Assembly (NCBI GenBank): GCA_002317225.1
Contig: DCIW01000269.1
Span: 1 to 12,861, forward strand
DNA: 12,861 nucleotides
Direction: 5' to 3'
From: Prevotellaceae bacterium UBA1716
GTDB taxonomy: Bacteria; Bacteroidota; Bacteroidia; Bacteroidales; Bacteroidaceae
Numbering within the stretch: the stretch's first letter is position 1; each line of letters begins with the position of its first letter. Positions 7,095-12,861 of the stretch are shown here, in pieces. Under the pieces are notes generated by a model, which saw nothing but the letters and a program-made list of their open reading frames with translations, made no database searches and was not told the DNA's origin. A program made the position numbers and the translations under genes.

Positions 7095-7153
7095 GTCATT
7101 TCTTTTCAATTCTTATTCATCAACCTATCTTTATTTGCTTAAAAAAGGTGCAA

Positions 7154-7214
7154 TACTCAAAAATAGGTATTTTTTTTCAGTGATAAATGCATTTTCTTTA
7201 CTCAAAATTTGGTA
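7154..7214 (+). repeat. 16-bp imperfect direct repeat spaced 45 bp in the ferredoxin promoter region
   Basis: Copies at 7154-7169 and 7199-7214 agree at 14 of 16 positions (TACTCAAAA-T-GGTA pattern). The downstream copy overlaps the -33 element of the ferredoxin promoter. This could be a regulator site pair or a chance match in AT-rich DNA. Confidence 0.45.
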
Positions 7215-7239
7215 CTGATAATAAAATCATATACCTTTG
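7208..7239 (+). promoter_or_regulatory. Near-consensus Bacteroidetes promoter for the ferredoxin gene
   Basis: TTTG (7208-7211) is separated by exactly 20 bases from TACCTTTG (7232-7239), matching the TTTG-N19-21-TAnnTTTG consensus at both elements. The predicted start is near 7244-7247, giving an AT-rich leader of about 50 bases before ATG 7296. It is the best promoter match in the window, consistent with a highly expressed gene. Confidence 0.85.
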
Positions 7240-7295
7240 CATCGCATTTTTAAGCAAAACAGATTATTAAAAACAATATTAAAGAATAAACATTT

Positions 7296-7469
7296 ATGGC
7301 TTACGTAATTAGTGACGATTGTGTAATGTGTGGAACTTGCGCAGGTGAGTGTCCATCAGGTGCTATCGCTGAAGGTGATGGCAAGTATGTAATTGATGCA
7401 GACTCTTGTGTAGACTGTGGTACTTGTGCTGACGCTTGTCCAGCAGGTGCTATCGCTCCAGCAGAGTAA
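7296..7469 (+). CDS. 2[4Fe-4S] bacterial-type ferredoxin, 57 residues
   Basis: A small, acidic cytoplasmic electron carrier made of two near-identical CxxCxxCxxxCP halves. Cys9, 12, 15 and 19-Pro precede Cys38, 41, 44 and 48-Pro, so two [4Fe-4S] clusters can be bound in the clostridial-type fold. Length and spacing are standard for the family. In anaerobic Bacteroidales such ferredoxins serve pyruvate:ferredoxin oxidoreductase, Rnf and hydrogenase-type enzymes; the partner here is not shown by context. The frame is clear from ATG 7296 to TAA 7467-7469. The codons are strongly biased to GGT, GCT and TGT, as in highly expressed genes. It has its own strong promoter upstream, and another promoter (for GH2) follows its stop, so it is probably monocistronic. 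Confidence 0.96.
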   Translation: MAYVISDDCVMCGTCAGECPSGAIAEGDGKYVIDADSCVDCGTCADACPAGAIAPAE

Positions 7470-7511
7470 TCATTTTTACACATTTCGTAAAAGAAAAGCG
7501 GCGAATCTTAA

Positions 7512-7541
7512 TTGGTTTGTCGCTATTTTTTTGTACTTTTG
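7512..7541 (+). promoter_or_regulatory. Candidate promoter for the GH2-esterase genes
   Basis: TACTTTTG (7534-7541) fits TAnnTTTG and is followed by CACC. TTG at 7512-7514 lies 19 bases upstream as a -33 element (a TTTG at 7516-7519 is closer than usual). The predicted start near 7547 gives a leader of about 20 bases to ATG 7567. Confidence 0.65.
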
Positions 7542-7566
7542 CACCATAATTAAATACCTAACTATT

Positions 7567-10500
7567 ATGATCAAGCGATTTTTCACCTTATTAATTACGT
7601 TAAGCCTCGTTCTTCTTGCTTTTGCACAGGAGAATATCAACCTTGCCGGCGACTGGCAGTTCCGTATGGACCCTAATGATGTGGGCATTACGGAGAAGTG
7701 GTTCACACAGTCGTTCGACGAGAAGATAGCCCTTCCTGCATCTATGCCTCAAGCACTCAAAGGCTACGATATCAGTACTGATACCAAGTGGATCGGTTCG
7801 CTCTACGACTCTTCCTACTTCTTCAATCCCTACATGGCTAAGTATCGCAAACCGGGAAAGGAAATGAAACTCCAGTTCTTCCTCACTCCCGACAAGCATT
7901 ATGTAGGTGTTGCATGGTATAAGAAAACTATTCATATCGATGAGAATGAGACACTTCCGATGTACACCCTCTTTCTCGAGCGTCCACATATCACTACCGA
8001 TGTGTGGGTGAATGGTGAGAAGGTGCAGGCTACTCAGAAGTCGCTTTCGGTTCCTCATAAGTTCTATCTTTACGGATACCTCAAACCAGGTGATAATGAC
8101 ATCGTTATCCGTGTGAACAACGATCCCGAAACCGTGAAGGTCGGACAAGACTCACATTCTGTAACCGACCAAACACAAGGCGACTGGAATGGTATTGTGG
8201 GTAAGATGGAACTTCGTCCATTCAACAATGTTGATTATGTCCAAGTATTTCCAGATATAGATAAGAAGACCGCACGCGTTCATCTCGAACTCCAGGGAAC
8301 TTTGGAGAAGGAACGTGCAACTGTCACTCTTCGTGCAACTGCATTCAACTCAAACAAGTCGCATGTGGTGGAGTCGCATCCTGATATGGTCGCTATCTCC
8401 GATCAGGCTGCCACTCCTGTTGACATCACTCTCAATATGGGTGATGATATGCTCCTTTGGGATGAGTTCAATCCTCAACTTTACAAGCTCGAAGTGGACG
8501 TGACTACCAAGTCGATGGGCACTTGCCATACCGAGACAGTATTCGGTATGCGAAAGATTGAAATCAAGGATAAGATGTTTTATGTGAACGGTCGCGAGGT
8601 GGTGCTTCGTGGTACTGTCGAGAACTGCTGCTTCCCAAATACGGGTTATCCTCCTACTGATCTCAACACTTGGCTCAAACTTTTCAAGATTTGTAAGTCG
8701 TACGGTCTCAACCACATGCGTTTCCATTCATATTGTCCTCCTGAGGCTGCATTCCTTGCTGCCGATATGACCGGATTCTATATTCAGCCCGAAGGCCCGT
8801 CGTGGCCTAACCATGGTGTGAAGCTCGGTCGTGGCGAACCAATCGATACATATTTGATGGAAGAGGGACTTGCTATAGTCAACGAGTATGGTAACCATCC
8901 TTCGTTCACCTTCTTTGCCTTTGGTAATGAGCCTGCAGGCAACTGGGTTCCTTGGTCGACAGAGCATGTTGCACAACTCAAGGAATGGGACGACCGCCAT
9001 CTCTACTGCGGATTCTCCGTAGGTGGTGGTTGGGCATGGCAACCTGGTAGCGAGTATGCTGTGAAGGCTGGTGCTCGTGGCTTGAACGAATGGACTAAGC
9101 GTGCACCGGAATCGGTGGTTAACTTCGAGAAGAATATCTCCATGTACAATGGTAAGGATATGCCAAACACTCCAATCACCATGCCTTTCGTATCTCATGA
9201 GACAGGTCAGTGGTGTGCATTCCCTAATTTCGATGAGATAGGCAAATACACAGGTGTTAACAAGGCTAAGAACTTTGAAATCTTCCGCGATCTCTTAAAA
9301 GATAACGGTATGGAGAGCATGGGTAAGAAGTTCCTTCTCGCTTCGGGAAAACTACAGGCTCTTTGCTACAAGGCTGAAATCGAACGTACTCTCCGCACTC
9401 CTAACTATGCTGGTTTCCAACTCCTTTCGCTCAACGACTACTCGGGTCAAGGTACAGCACTTGTTGGTGTGACTGATGTGTTCTTTGACGATAAGGGCTA
9501 CATCGACAATGAAGAGTTCCGCGAGTTCTGCTCTCCAATTGTTCCGCTTGCTAAGATAAAGAAGTTTACATATAAGCAAGGTGAGATATTCGAAGCGGAT
9601 GTGGAAGTTTCTCAATTTTCTTCTTCCGAACTCAAGAATGCTAAGCCACATTGGGTAATCTATAAGAACCCAAAGAAGAATGGCAGCACTCAACTTCTCA
9701 ATATGGAGGCTCCGCTTGCATTTGGCGATCTTGAAGTGCGTGATATCCCTGTTGGTGGCAACATACAGCTCGGCAAGATTTCTGTTCCTCTCAACGATAT
9801 CAATGGTCCTGCTAAATACACTCTTGCAATTACTATCCCAGGTACTGATGCAAAGAACCATTGGGACTTCTGGGTTTATCCAAGTGACAATTCAGAATTA
9901 AGAATTCAAAATTCAAAGTTGAAGGCAGGTAAGCGTCAAGGCACTTGGTTCGATGGTGATGTCTTCGTAACAGATTCCCTCGATGCCCAAGCACAGAAGA
10001 TTCTCAAGAAGGGTGGCAAGGTACTTATTTGTGCTGCGGGTAAGGTGACTTATGGTAAGGAAGTGGTGCAGCAGTTCACTCCTGTCTTCTGGAACACTTC
10101 TTGGTTTAAGATGCGTCCACCTCACACCACTGGTATTTATGTTGAGAACACACACGATATCTTCGAACTCTTCCCAACTGATTACCACTCAGATATGCAA
10201 TGGTGGGAACTTGTCAACCGTGCTCAGGTAATGCAGTTTACCGACTTCCCTAAGGACTTCCAACCACTCGTACAGAGTATCGACACATGGTTCGTGTCTC
10301 GTAAGATTGGTATGCTCTTCGAAGCAAATATAGGTAAGGGCAAACTCGTGATGACTACTATGGACATCAACAAAGACCTCGATACCCGTATCGTTGCCCG
10401 ACAGATGAAGTCGTCTATCCTCAACTACATGCATTCCGACTCCTTCCAACCTAAATGGACTATCGAGCAAGAACGCATCTCCGACCTCTTCACCAAGGTG

Positions 10501-10578
10501 GCAGGCGAAGTGAATATGTTCACCAAAGACTCACCAGACGAATTAAAACCAGCACTCAATGCACCAACTAAAAAGTAA
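7567..10578 (+). CDS. Secreted GH2-family glycosidase (beta-galactosidase/glucuronidase-like)
   Basis: A 1003-residue exported exo-glycosidase. Residues 1-21 form a signal peptide ending LAFA-Q. A jelly-roll sugar-binding domain follows (about 24-220; NLAGDWQFR, then HITTDVWVNGEKV), then an Ig-like domain (about 222-330) and a TIM barrel (about 335-650). FGNEP carries the acid/base Glu455 and SHETGQW the nucleophile Glu545; both GH2 catalytic residues are intact. A further beta domain (about 680-770) and a C-terminal alpha/beta domain (about 790-985) complete it. I start at ATG 7567 because it begins the signal peptide and follows its own promoter; a longer in-frame GTG at 7417 would overlap the ferredoxin gene. 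Residues 775-786 are encoded by a heptamer tandem repeat. The esterase gene starts 7 bases later, so they form an operon. Its likely target is a pectic side chain; sugar specificity is not readable. Confidence 0.88.
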   Translation: MIKRFFTLLITLSLVLLAFAQENINLAGDWQFRMDPNDVGITEKWFTQSFDEKIALPASMPQALKGYDISTDTKWIGSLYDSSYFFNPYMAKYRKPGKEMKLQFFLTPDKHYVGVAWYKKTIHIDENETLPMYTLFLERPHITTDVWVNGEKVQATQKSLSVPHKFYLYGYLKPGDNDIVIRVNNDPETVKVGQDSHSVTDQTQGDWNGIVGKMELRPFNNVDYVQVFPDIDKKTARVHLELQGTLEKERATVTLRATAFNSNKSHVVESHPDMVAISDQAATPVDITLNMGDDMLLWDEFNPQLYKLEVDVTTKSMGTCHTETVFGMRKIEIKDKMFYVNGREVVLRGTVENCCFPNTGYPPTDLNTWLKLFKICKSYGLNHMRFHSYCPPEAAFLAADMTGFYIQPEGPSWPNHGVKLGRGEPIDTYLMEEGLAIVNEYGNHPSFTFFAFGNEPAGNWVPWSTEHVAQLKEWDDRHLYCGFSVGGGWAWQPGSEYAVKAGARGLNEWTKRAPESVVNFEKNISMYNGKDMPNTPITMPFVSHETGQWCAFPNFDEIGKYTGVNKAKNFEIFRDLLKDNGMESMGKKFLLASGKLQALCYKAEIERTLRTPNYAGFQLLSLNDYSGQGTALVGVTDVFFDDKGYIDNEEFREFCSPIVPLAKIKKFTYKQGEIFEADVEVSQFSSSELKNAKPHWVIYKNPKKNGSTQLLNMEAPLAFGDLEVRDIPVGGNIQLGKISVPLNDINGPAKYTLAITIPGTDAKNHWDFWVYPSDNSELRIQNSKLKAGKRQGTWFDGDVFVTDSLDAQAQKILKKGGKVLICAAGKVTYGKEVVQQFTPVFWNTSWFKMRPPHTTGIYVENTHDIFELFPTDYHSDMQWWELVNRAQVMQFTDFPKDFQPLVQSIDTWFVSRKIGMLFEANIGKGKLVMTTMDINKDLDTRIVARQMKSSILNYMHSDSFQPKWTIEQERISDLFTKVAGEVNMFTKDSPDELKPALNAPTKK
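9889..9923. repeat. Heptamer tandem repeat inside the GH2 coding sequence
   Basis: Five 7-base units (AATTCAG, AATTAAG, AATTCAA, AATTCAA, AGTTGAA) lie in frame within the gene. Read on the minus strand they contain TCTTAAT, identical to units upstream of folP. They encode a polar stretch (NSELRIQNSKLK) in the linker between the last beta domain and the C-terminal domain. The reading frame stays open on both sides. Confidence 0.85.
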
Positions 10579-10585
10579 TCTCCCC

Positions 10586-11887
10586 ATGAAACGACTCCTC
10601 CTATTCCCCGTTTTTATCCTTGCATTTCTTTTGCAAGCAAACGCCCAAACCTACTCCTTCGACTCTCGTGACAAGAAAGCCATCCAAGTAAAACCTACCG
10701 ATGTCTTCACCAACGAAAAGGGGTATGGCTACGACTGTCTCAATATCATTTCCGAAGCCTATAAGCAGCAGACCGAAACCTTCCGTCTCTCCGAAGGCAT
10801 CTTCTACTTCTCAGTTGCTGTTCCTGACGGCAACTACAAAGTGACTGTTACTCTCGGTTCGAAGAAGAAGGCAGCCAACACAACTGTTCGTGCTGAGTCG
10901 CGTCGCCTCTATGTTCAGAATGCCATCACCAAGAAGGGCGAGTTCAAGACTTATTCATTTGTTGTAAATAAGCACAACACAACAATCAATCTTCCTGATG
11001 GAAAGACAGATATCGTCAAACTCACTCCTCGCGAAAACGGTGTTCTCCGTTGGGATGACAAACTCACAATCGAAATCAATGGTGATGCTCCAGCATGTTC
11101 TTCAATTAAGATAGAACCAATCGATGTGCCTACGATGTATCTCTGTGGCAACTCTACCGTTGTCGATCAGGATAAGGAACCTTGGGCTTCGTGGGGACAA
11201 ATGTTTACTTATTGGTTTACAGATAAGGTGGCAGTTGCCAACTATGCCGCTTCAGGTCTTACATCAACTTCGTTTAATGCACAAAACCGCCTTAAAAAGA
11301 TTGTGTCTCTCTTAAAGGAAGGTGATTATGTGTTTATCGAATTTGGACATAATGATGAGAAGGACAAGGCTGCGGGTTCGGGTGCATTTTACAATTATGC
11401 CCATAACCTCAAGACATACGTCGATCAGATTCGTGCAAAGAAGGCAATTCCTGTCATCTGCACACCTACCGAGCGTCGTCGCGTCGAAAAGGATGGTTCG
11501 CTCTCCCCAACTCATGGCAAATATCCTGCTGCGGCAAAGTTTGTGGCTGAAGACTTGAAGGTTGACTTCATCGACCTAACAACTATGTCTCAAACTCTTT
11601 ATAAATCAATGGGTACAGAAGATAGCAAGCATCTTCTTGTGCATTATCCTGCGGGTACTTATCCGGGACAAACAACTGCTTTTGAGGATAATACACACTT
11701 CAATGCCTTTGGAGCTTACCAAATCTCACGTCTTATCGTAAGAGGAATGAAGGCGCTCAATCTTCCGATTCTTCAGTATCTCAAGTCTGACTATAAAGAC
11801 CTTGATCCTTCACAGCCCGACGACTGGAAGAGTTTCCATTGGAACGACTCCCCAATCATCGACATCGTGAAACCTGATGGCAATTAA
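10586..11887 (+). CDS. Secreted SGNH esterase, CE12 rhamnogalacturonan acetylesterase-like
   Basis: A 433-residue exported esterase expected to remove acetyl groups from rhamnogalacturonan-type pectin. The signal peptide spans residues 1-21 (ending ANA-Q). An N-terminal galactose-binding-like beta domain (about 22-175; starts TYSFDSRDK, with GYGYDC) precedes an SGNH hydrolase domain (about 182-395). YLCGNSTVVDQ carries the nucleophile Ser190, EFGHND the block III Asn at 256, and DNTHFNAFGA the Asp368/His371 pair, as in CE12 (RhgT/YesY-like). I chose ATG 10586, which directly begins the signal peptide; an in-frame ATG at 10559 would overlap the end of the GH2 gene and place a polar stretch before the hydrophobic core. 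It lies 7 bases after GH2, in the same transcription unit. CE12 is favoured over other SGNH families by the GNSTVVDQ motif and pectin-enzyme neighbours. Confidence 0.88.
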   Translation: MKRLLLFPVFILAFLLQANAQTYSFDSRDKKAIQVKPTDVFTNEKGYGYDCLNIISEAYKQQTETFRLSEGIFYFSVAVPDGNYKVTVTLGSKKKAANTTVRAESRRLYVQNAITKKGEFKTYSFVVNKHNTTINLPDGKTDIVKLTPRENGVLRWDDKLTIEINGDAPACSSIKIEPIDVPTMYLCGNSTVVDQDKEPWASWGQMFTYWFTDKVAVANYAASGLTSTSFNAQNRLKKIVSLLKEGDYVFIEFGHNDEKDKAAGSGAFYNYAHNLKTYVDQIRAKKAIPVICTPTERRRVEKDGSLSPTHGKYPAAAKFVAEDLKVDFIDLTTMSQTLYKSMGTEDSKHLLVHYPAGTYPGQTTAFEDNTHFNAFGAYQISRLIVRGMKALNLPILQYLKSDYKDLDPSQPDDWKSFHWNDSPIIDIVKPDGN

Positions 11888-11913
11888 TCCAATACAAATA
11901 AATATATTTCGTT

Positions 11914-12780
11914 ATGAAAATTTGTCCTAAGTGCAATTCGCAACTCGCCGACGAAGCACGTTTTTGCGAGAATTGTGGCACAAAGCTTGATGCTGTTACT
12001 ACTTGCCCTGCTTGTGGCAAACCAATCGCTTCGGGTGCTAATTTCTGCATGTATTGCGGCAAAAGCATCTCGGGCAATACACCTGCACCTTCGCCTGCTC
12101 CCCAACCAGAGAAGAAGAGCAGTCATACTGGTTTGAAGATTCTTGCCTTCTTGTTCTTTATCGTTCTTGCTGCTGCAGCATACGGAGGCTACCGTTTCTA
12201 TTCGCAGCGACAGGAGAAGATTCGACTCGAAGAACAAAAGGCTCGAGAACTCGAAATTGCAGATTCATTGGCTGAGGTTCAGTATGAGGAGCAACTCCGA
12301 CTCGAAGAACTCAAGAAGGAAGAAGAGCATCGCATCGAGGACCTTAAGGTGTTTATTGCCAGCCTTTACAGTTATCGTGGCGAGTATCGCGACAAGATTC
12401 TGAAGTATTACTCTTCCGACCTTCGCAAGGCTTATAAGAGTTGGGACCGCGAAGACCTGCTTGGACCTCAGGCTCTCCTCTACGAGAAGAAGTGGGATGA
12501 GGGTTGTGGCACGTGGGTCAACGTACGCAACTATAAGAAAGAGATTGTGGAGGCTGAGTCGCCAACTGATAGTGTTGCAACCATTCAGGTCAAGGTCACT
12601 TTCGCTCTTTATAGTGCTTATGAGGATGAGGACTTTATGGAAGATGACTCCCACAACGATGTGTTCCATCTCATCTACGAAGGTGGCGAATGGAAGATTG
12701 ACGACCTTGTTCGTGATGGCAAGTCGTCGAAGGAGAAATACAAAAACAATAGTTCTGACTTTGGTAAGGAGGTTTGTTAG
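11914..12780 (+). CDS. Membrane-anchored double zinc-ribbon protein of unknown function
   Basis: A 288-residue protein. Two zinc ribbons open it: Cys4, 7, 18, 21 and Cys31, 34, 45, 48 (CPKC..CENCG and CPAC..CMYCG). A Pro/Ala-rich linker (56-66), one membrane helix (about 74-93) and a charged Glu/Lys/Arg-rich coiled coil (about 98-145) follow. The C-terminal domain (about 146-270) has an aromatic pattern ending YEGGEWKIDDLV, which recalls NTF2/DUF3828-like folds. With N-in topology the ribbons are cytoplasmic and the C-terminal domain is in the periplasm. Zinc ribbons of this kind often act as protein- or nucleic acid-interaction modules, so a sensing or scaffold role is possible but unproven. 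It starts 26 bases after the esterase stop through an AT-rich leader, with no promoter match in the gap. The last codons and stop form part of its own terminator hairpin. Confidence 0.85.
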   Translation: MKICPKCNSQLADEARFCENCGTKLDAVTTCPACGKPIASGANFCMYCGKSISGNTPAPSPAPQPEKKSSHTGLKILAFLFFIVLAAAAYGGYRFYSQRQEKIRLEEQKARELEIADSLAEVQYEEQLRLEELKKEEEHRIEDLKVFIASLYSYRGEYRDKILKYYSSDLRKAYKSWDREDLLGPQALLYEKKWDEGCGTWVNVRNYKKEIVEAESPTDSVATIQVKVTFALYSAYEDEDFMEDDSHNDVFHLIYEGGEWKIDDLVRDGKSSKEKYKNNSSDFGKEVC

Positions 12781-12797
12781 TCAAGCCTCCTTTTTGT
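12766..12797 (+). terminator. Intrinsic terminator overlapping the end of the zinc-ribbon gene
   Basis: Arms 12766-12776 and 12782-12792 form an 11-bp stem (AAGGAGG/CCTCCTT core, one G-U wobble) around a 5-base loop, with T residues 12791-12795. The left arm lies in the coding sequence and the stop codon TAG (12778-12780) lies in the loop. Confidence 0.88.
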
Positions 12798-12861
12798 TTC
12801 CATCAACATTCTACCTACTCGCTTTTCCTTTTTGCGATCGAATAGGCATACCCTTTGTCTT

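Larger units (their letters stand above)
7034..7295. other. 262-bp AT-rich divergent intergenic region
   Basis: This is the longest gene-free stretch in the window. It holds the candidate acyltransferase promoter on the minus strand, the near-consensus ferredoxin promoter on the plus strand, a 16-base direct repeat pair, and homopolymer A/T runs at 7141-7146 and 7170-7177. No open frame, tRNA or hairpin terminator was seen. Confidence 0.8.

Noticed and set aside
7473..7493. Small hairpin just after the ferredoxin stop (TTTTAC/GTAAAA)
   Set aside because: The stem is only 6-7 bp of mostly A-T pairs and no T run follows on the plus strand, so it is not a convincing terminator.
7417..7566. Upstream extension of the GH2 frame from GTG 7417
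   Set aside because: It overlaps the ferredoxin gene, crosses the GH2 promoter, and would bury the signal peptide 50 residues inside the protein.
10559..10585. Earlier ATG for the esterase overlapping the GH2 stop
   Set aside because: The extra nine residues (MHQLKSNLP) are not typical before a signal peptide; ATG 10586 gives a normal one. Translational coupling from 10559 cannot be fully excluded.
4018..11887. Complete polysaccharide-utilisation locus
   Set aside because: No SusC/SusD pair, hybrid two-component sensor or polysaccharide lyase is present, and the receptor at the left edge is separated by unrelated genes and a strong terminator.
12798..12861. Possible 3' end of a minus-strand gene at the right edge
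   Set aside because: All three minus-strand frames reach a stop within 45-85 bases of the edge, and none of the short peptides is recognisable; more sequence to the right would be required to decide.

Overview
The window looks like chromosomal DNA from a Bacteroidales bacterium, probably Prevotella-like. Three things point there. Promoter -7 boxes match the Bacteroidetes consensus TAnnTTTG. Start codons lack Shine-Dalgarno sequences and follow AT-rich leaders. The gene set combines a TonB-dependent receptor, several secreted glycan hydrolases and a folP-cdaA pair. Genus and species cannot be fixed from this sequence alone.

Layout. Positions 1-1092 hold the 3' part of a TonB-dependent outer-membrane receptor, which runs off the left edge. 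It converges on a YeiH-family membrane transporter (minus, 1175-2203), and a strong two-way hairpin terminator separates them. A 127-bp divergent region follows. It feeds a plus-strand run of folP (dihydropteroate synthase, 2331-3176), cdaA (diadenylate cyclase, 3227-4000) and a secreted GH105/GH88-type unsaturated glycuronyl hydrolase (4018-5202). Next is a minus-strand two-gene operon: an acyltransferase (5897-7033) and then a HAD phosphatase (5267-5890). A 262-bp AT-rich divergent region carries a near-consensus promoter for a 57-residue 2[4Fe-4S] ferredoxin (7296-7469). After it come a secreted GH2 glycosidase (7567-10578), a CE12-type pectin acetylesterase (10586-11887) and a membrane-anchored double zinc-ribbon protein (11914-12780). 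The last gene ends in a hairpin terminator whose loop contains its stop codon.

How the genes work together. GH105, GH2 and the CE12-type esterase all carry signal peptides. They fit stepwise breakdown of rhamnogalacturonan-type pectin: removal of acetyl groups, of side-chain or terminal sugars, and of unsaturated uronic acids. No SusC/SusD pair, sensor or lyase is visible, so this is not a complete polysaccharide-utilisation locus. Folate synthesis, c-di-AMP synthesis, lipid-type acyl transfer and electron transfer are housekeeping functions interspersed with these enzymes.

The most unusual signal is not a gene. Degenerate 7-bp tandem repeats (YYYTAAY-like, five units each) occur at three places: before folP, between folP and cdaA, and inside the GH2 coding sequence, where they are translated in an interdomain linker. 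A separate 3 x 21-bp tandem repeat sits over the GH105 stop codon. I found no CRISPR array, tRNA, rRNA, insertion sequence or clear new defence or signalling system.
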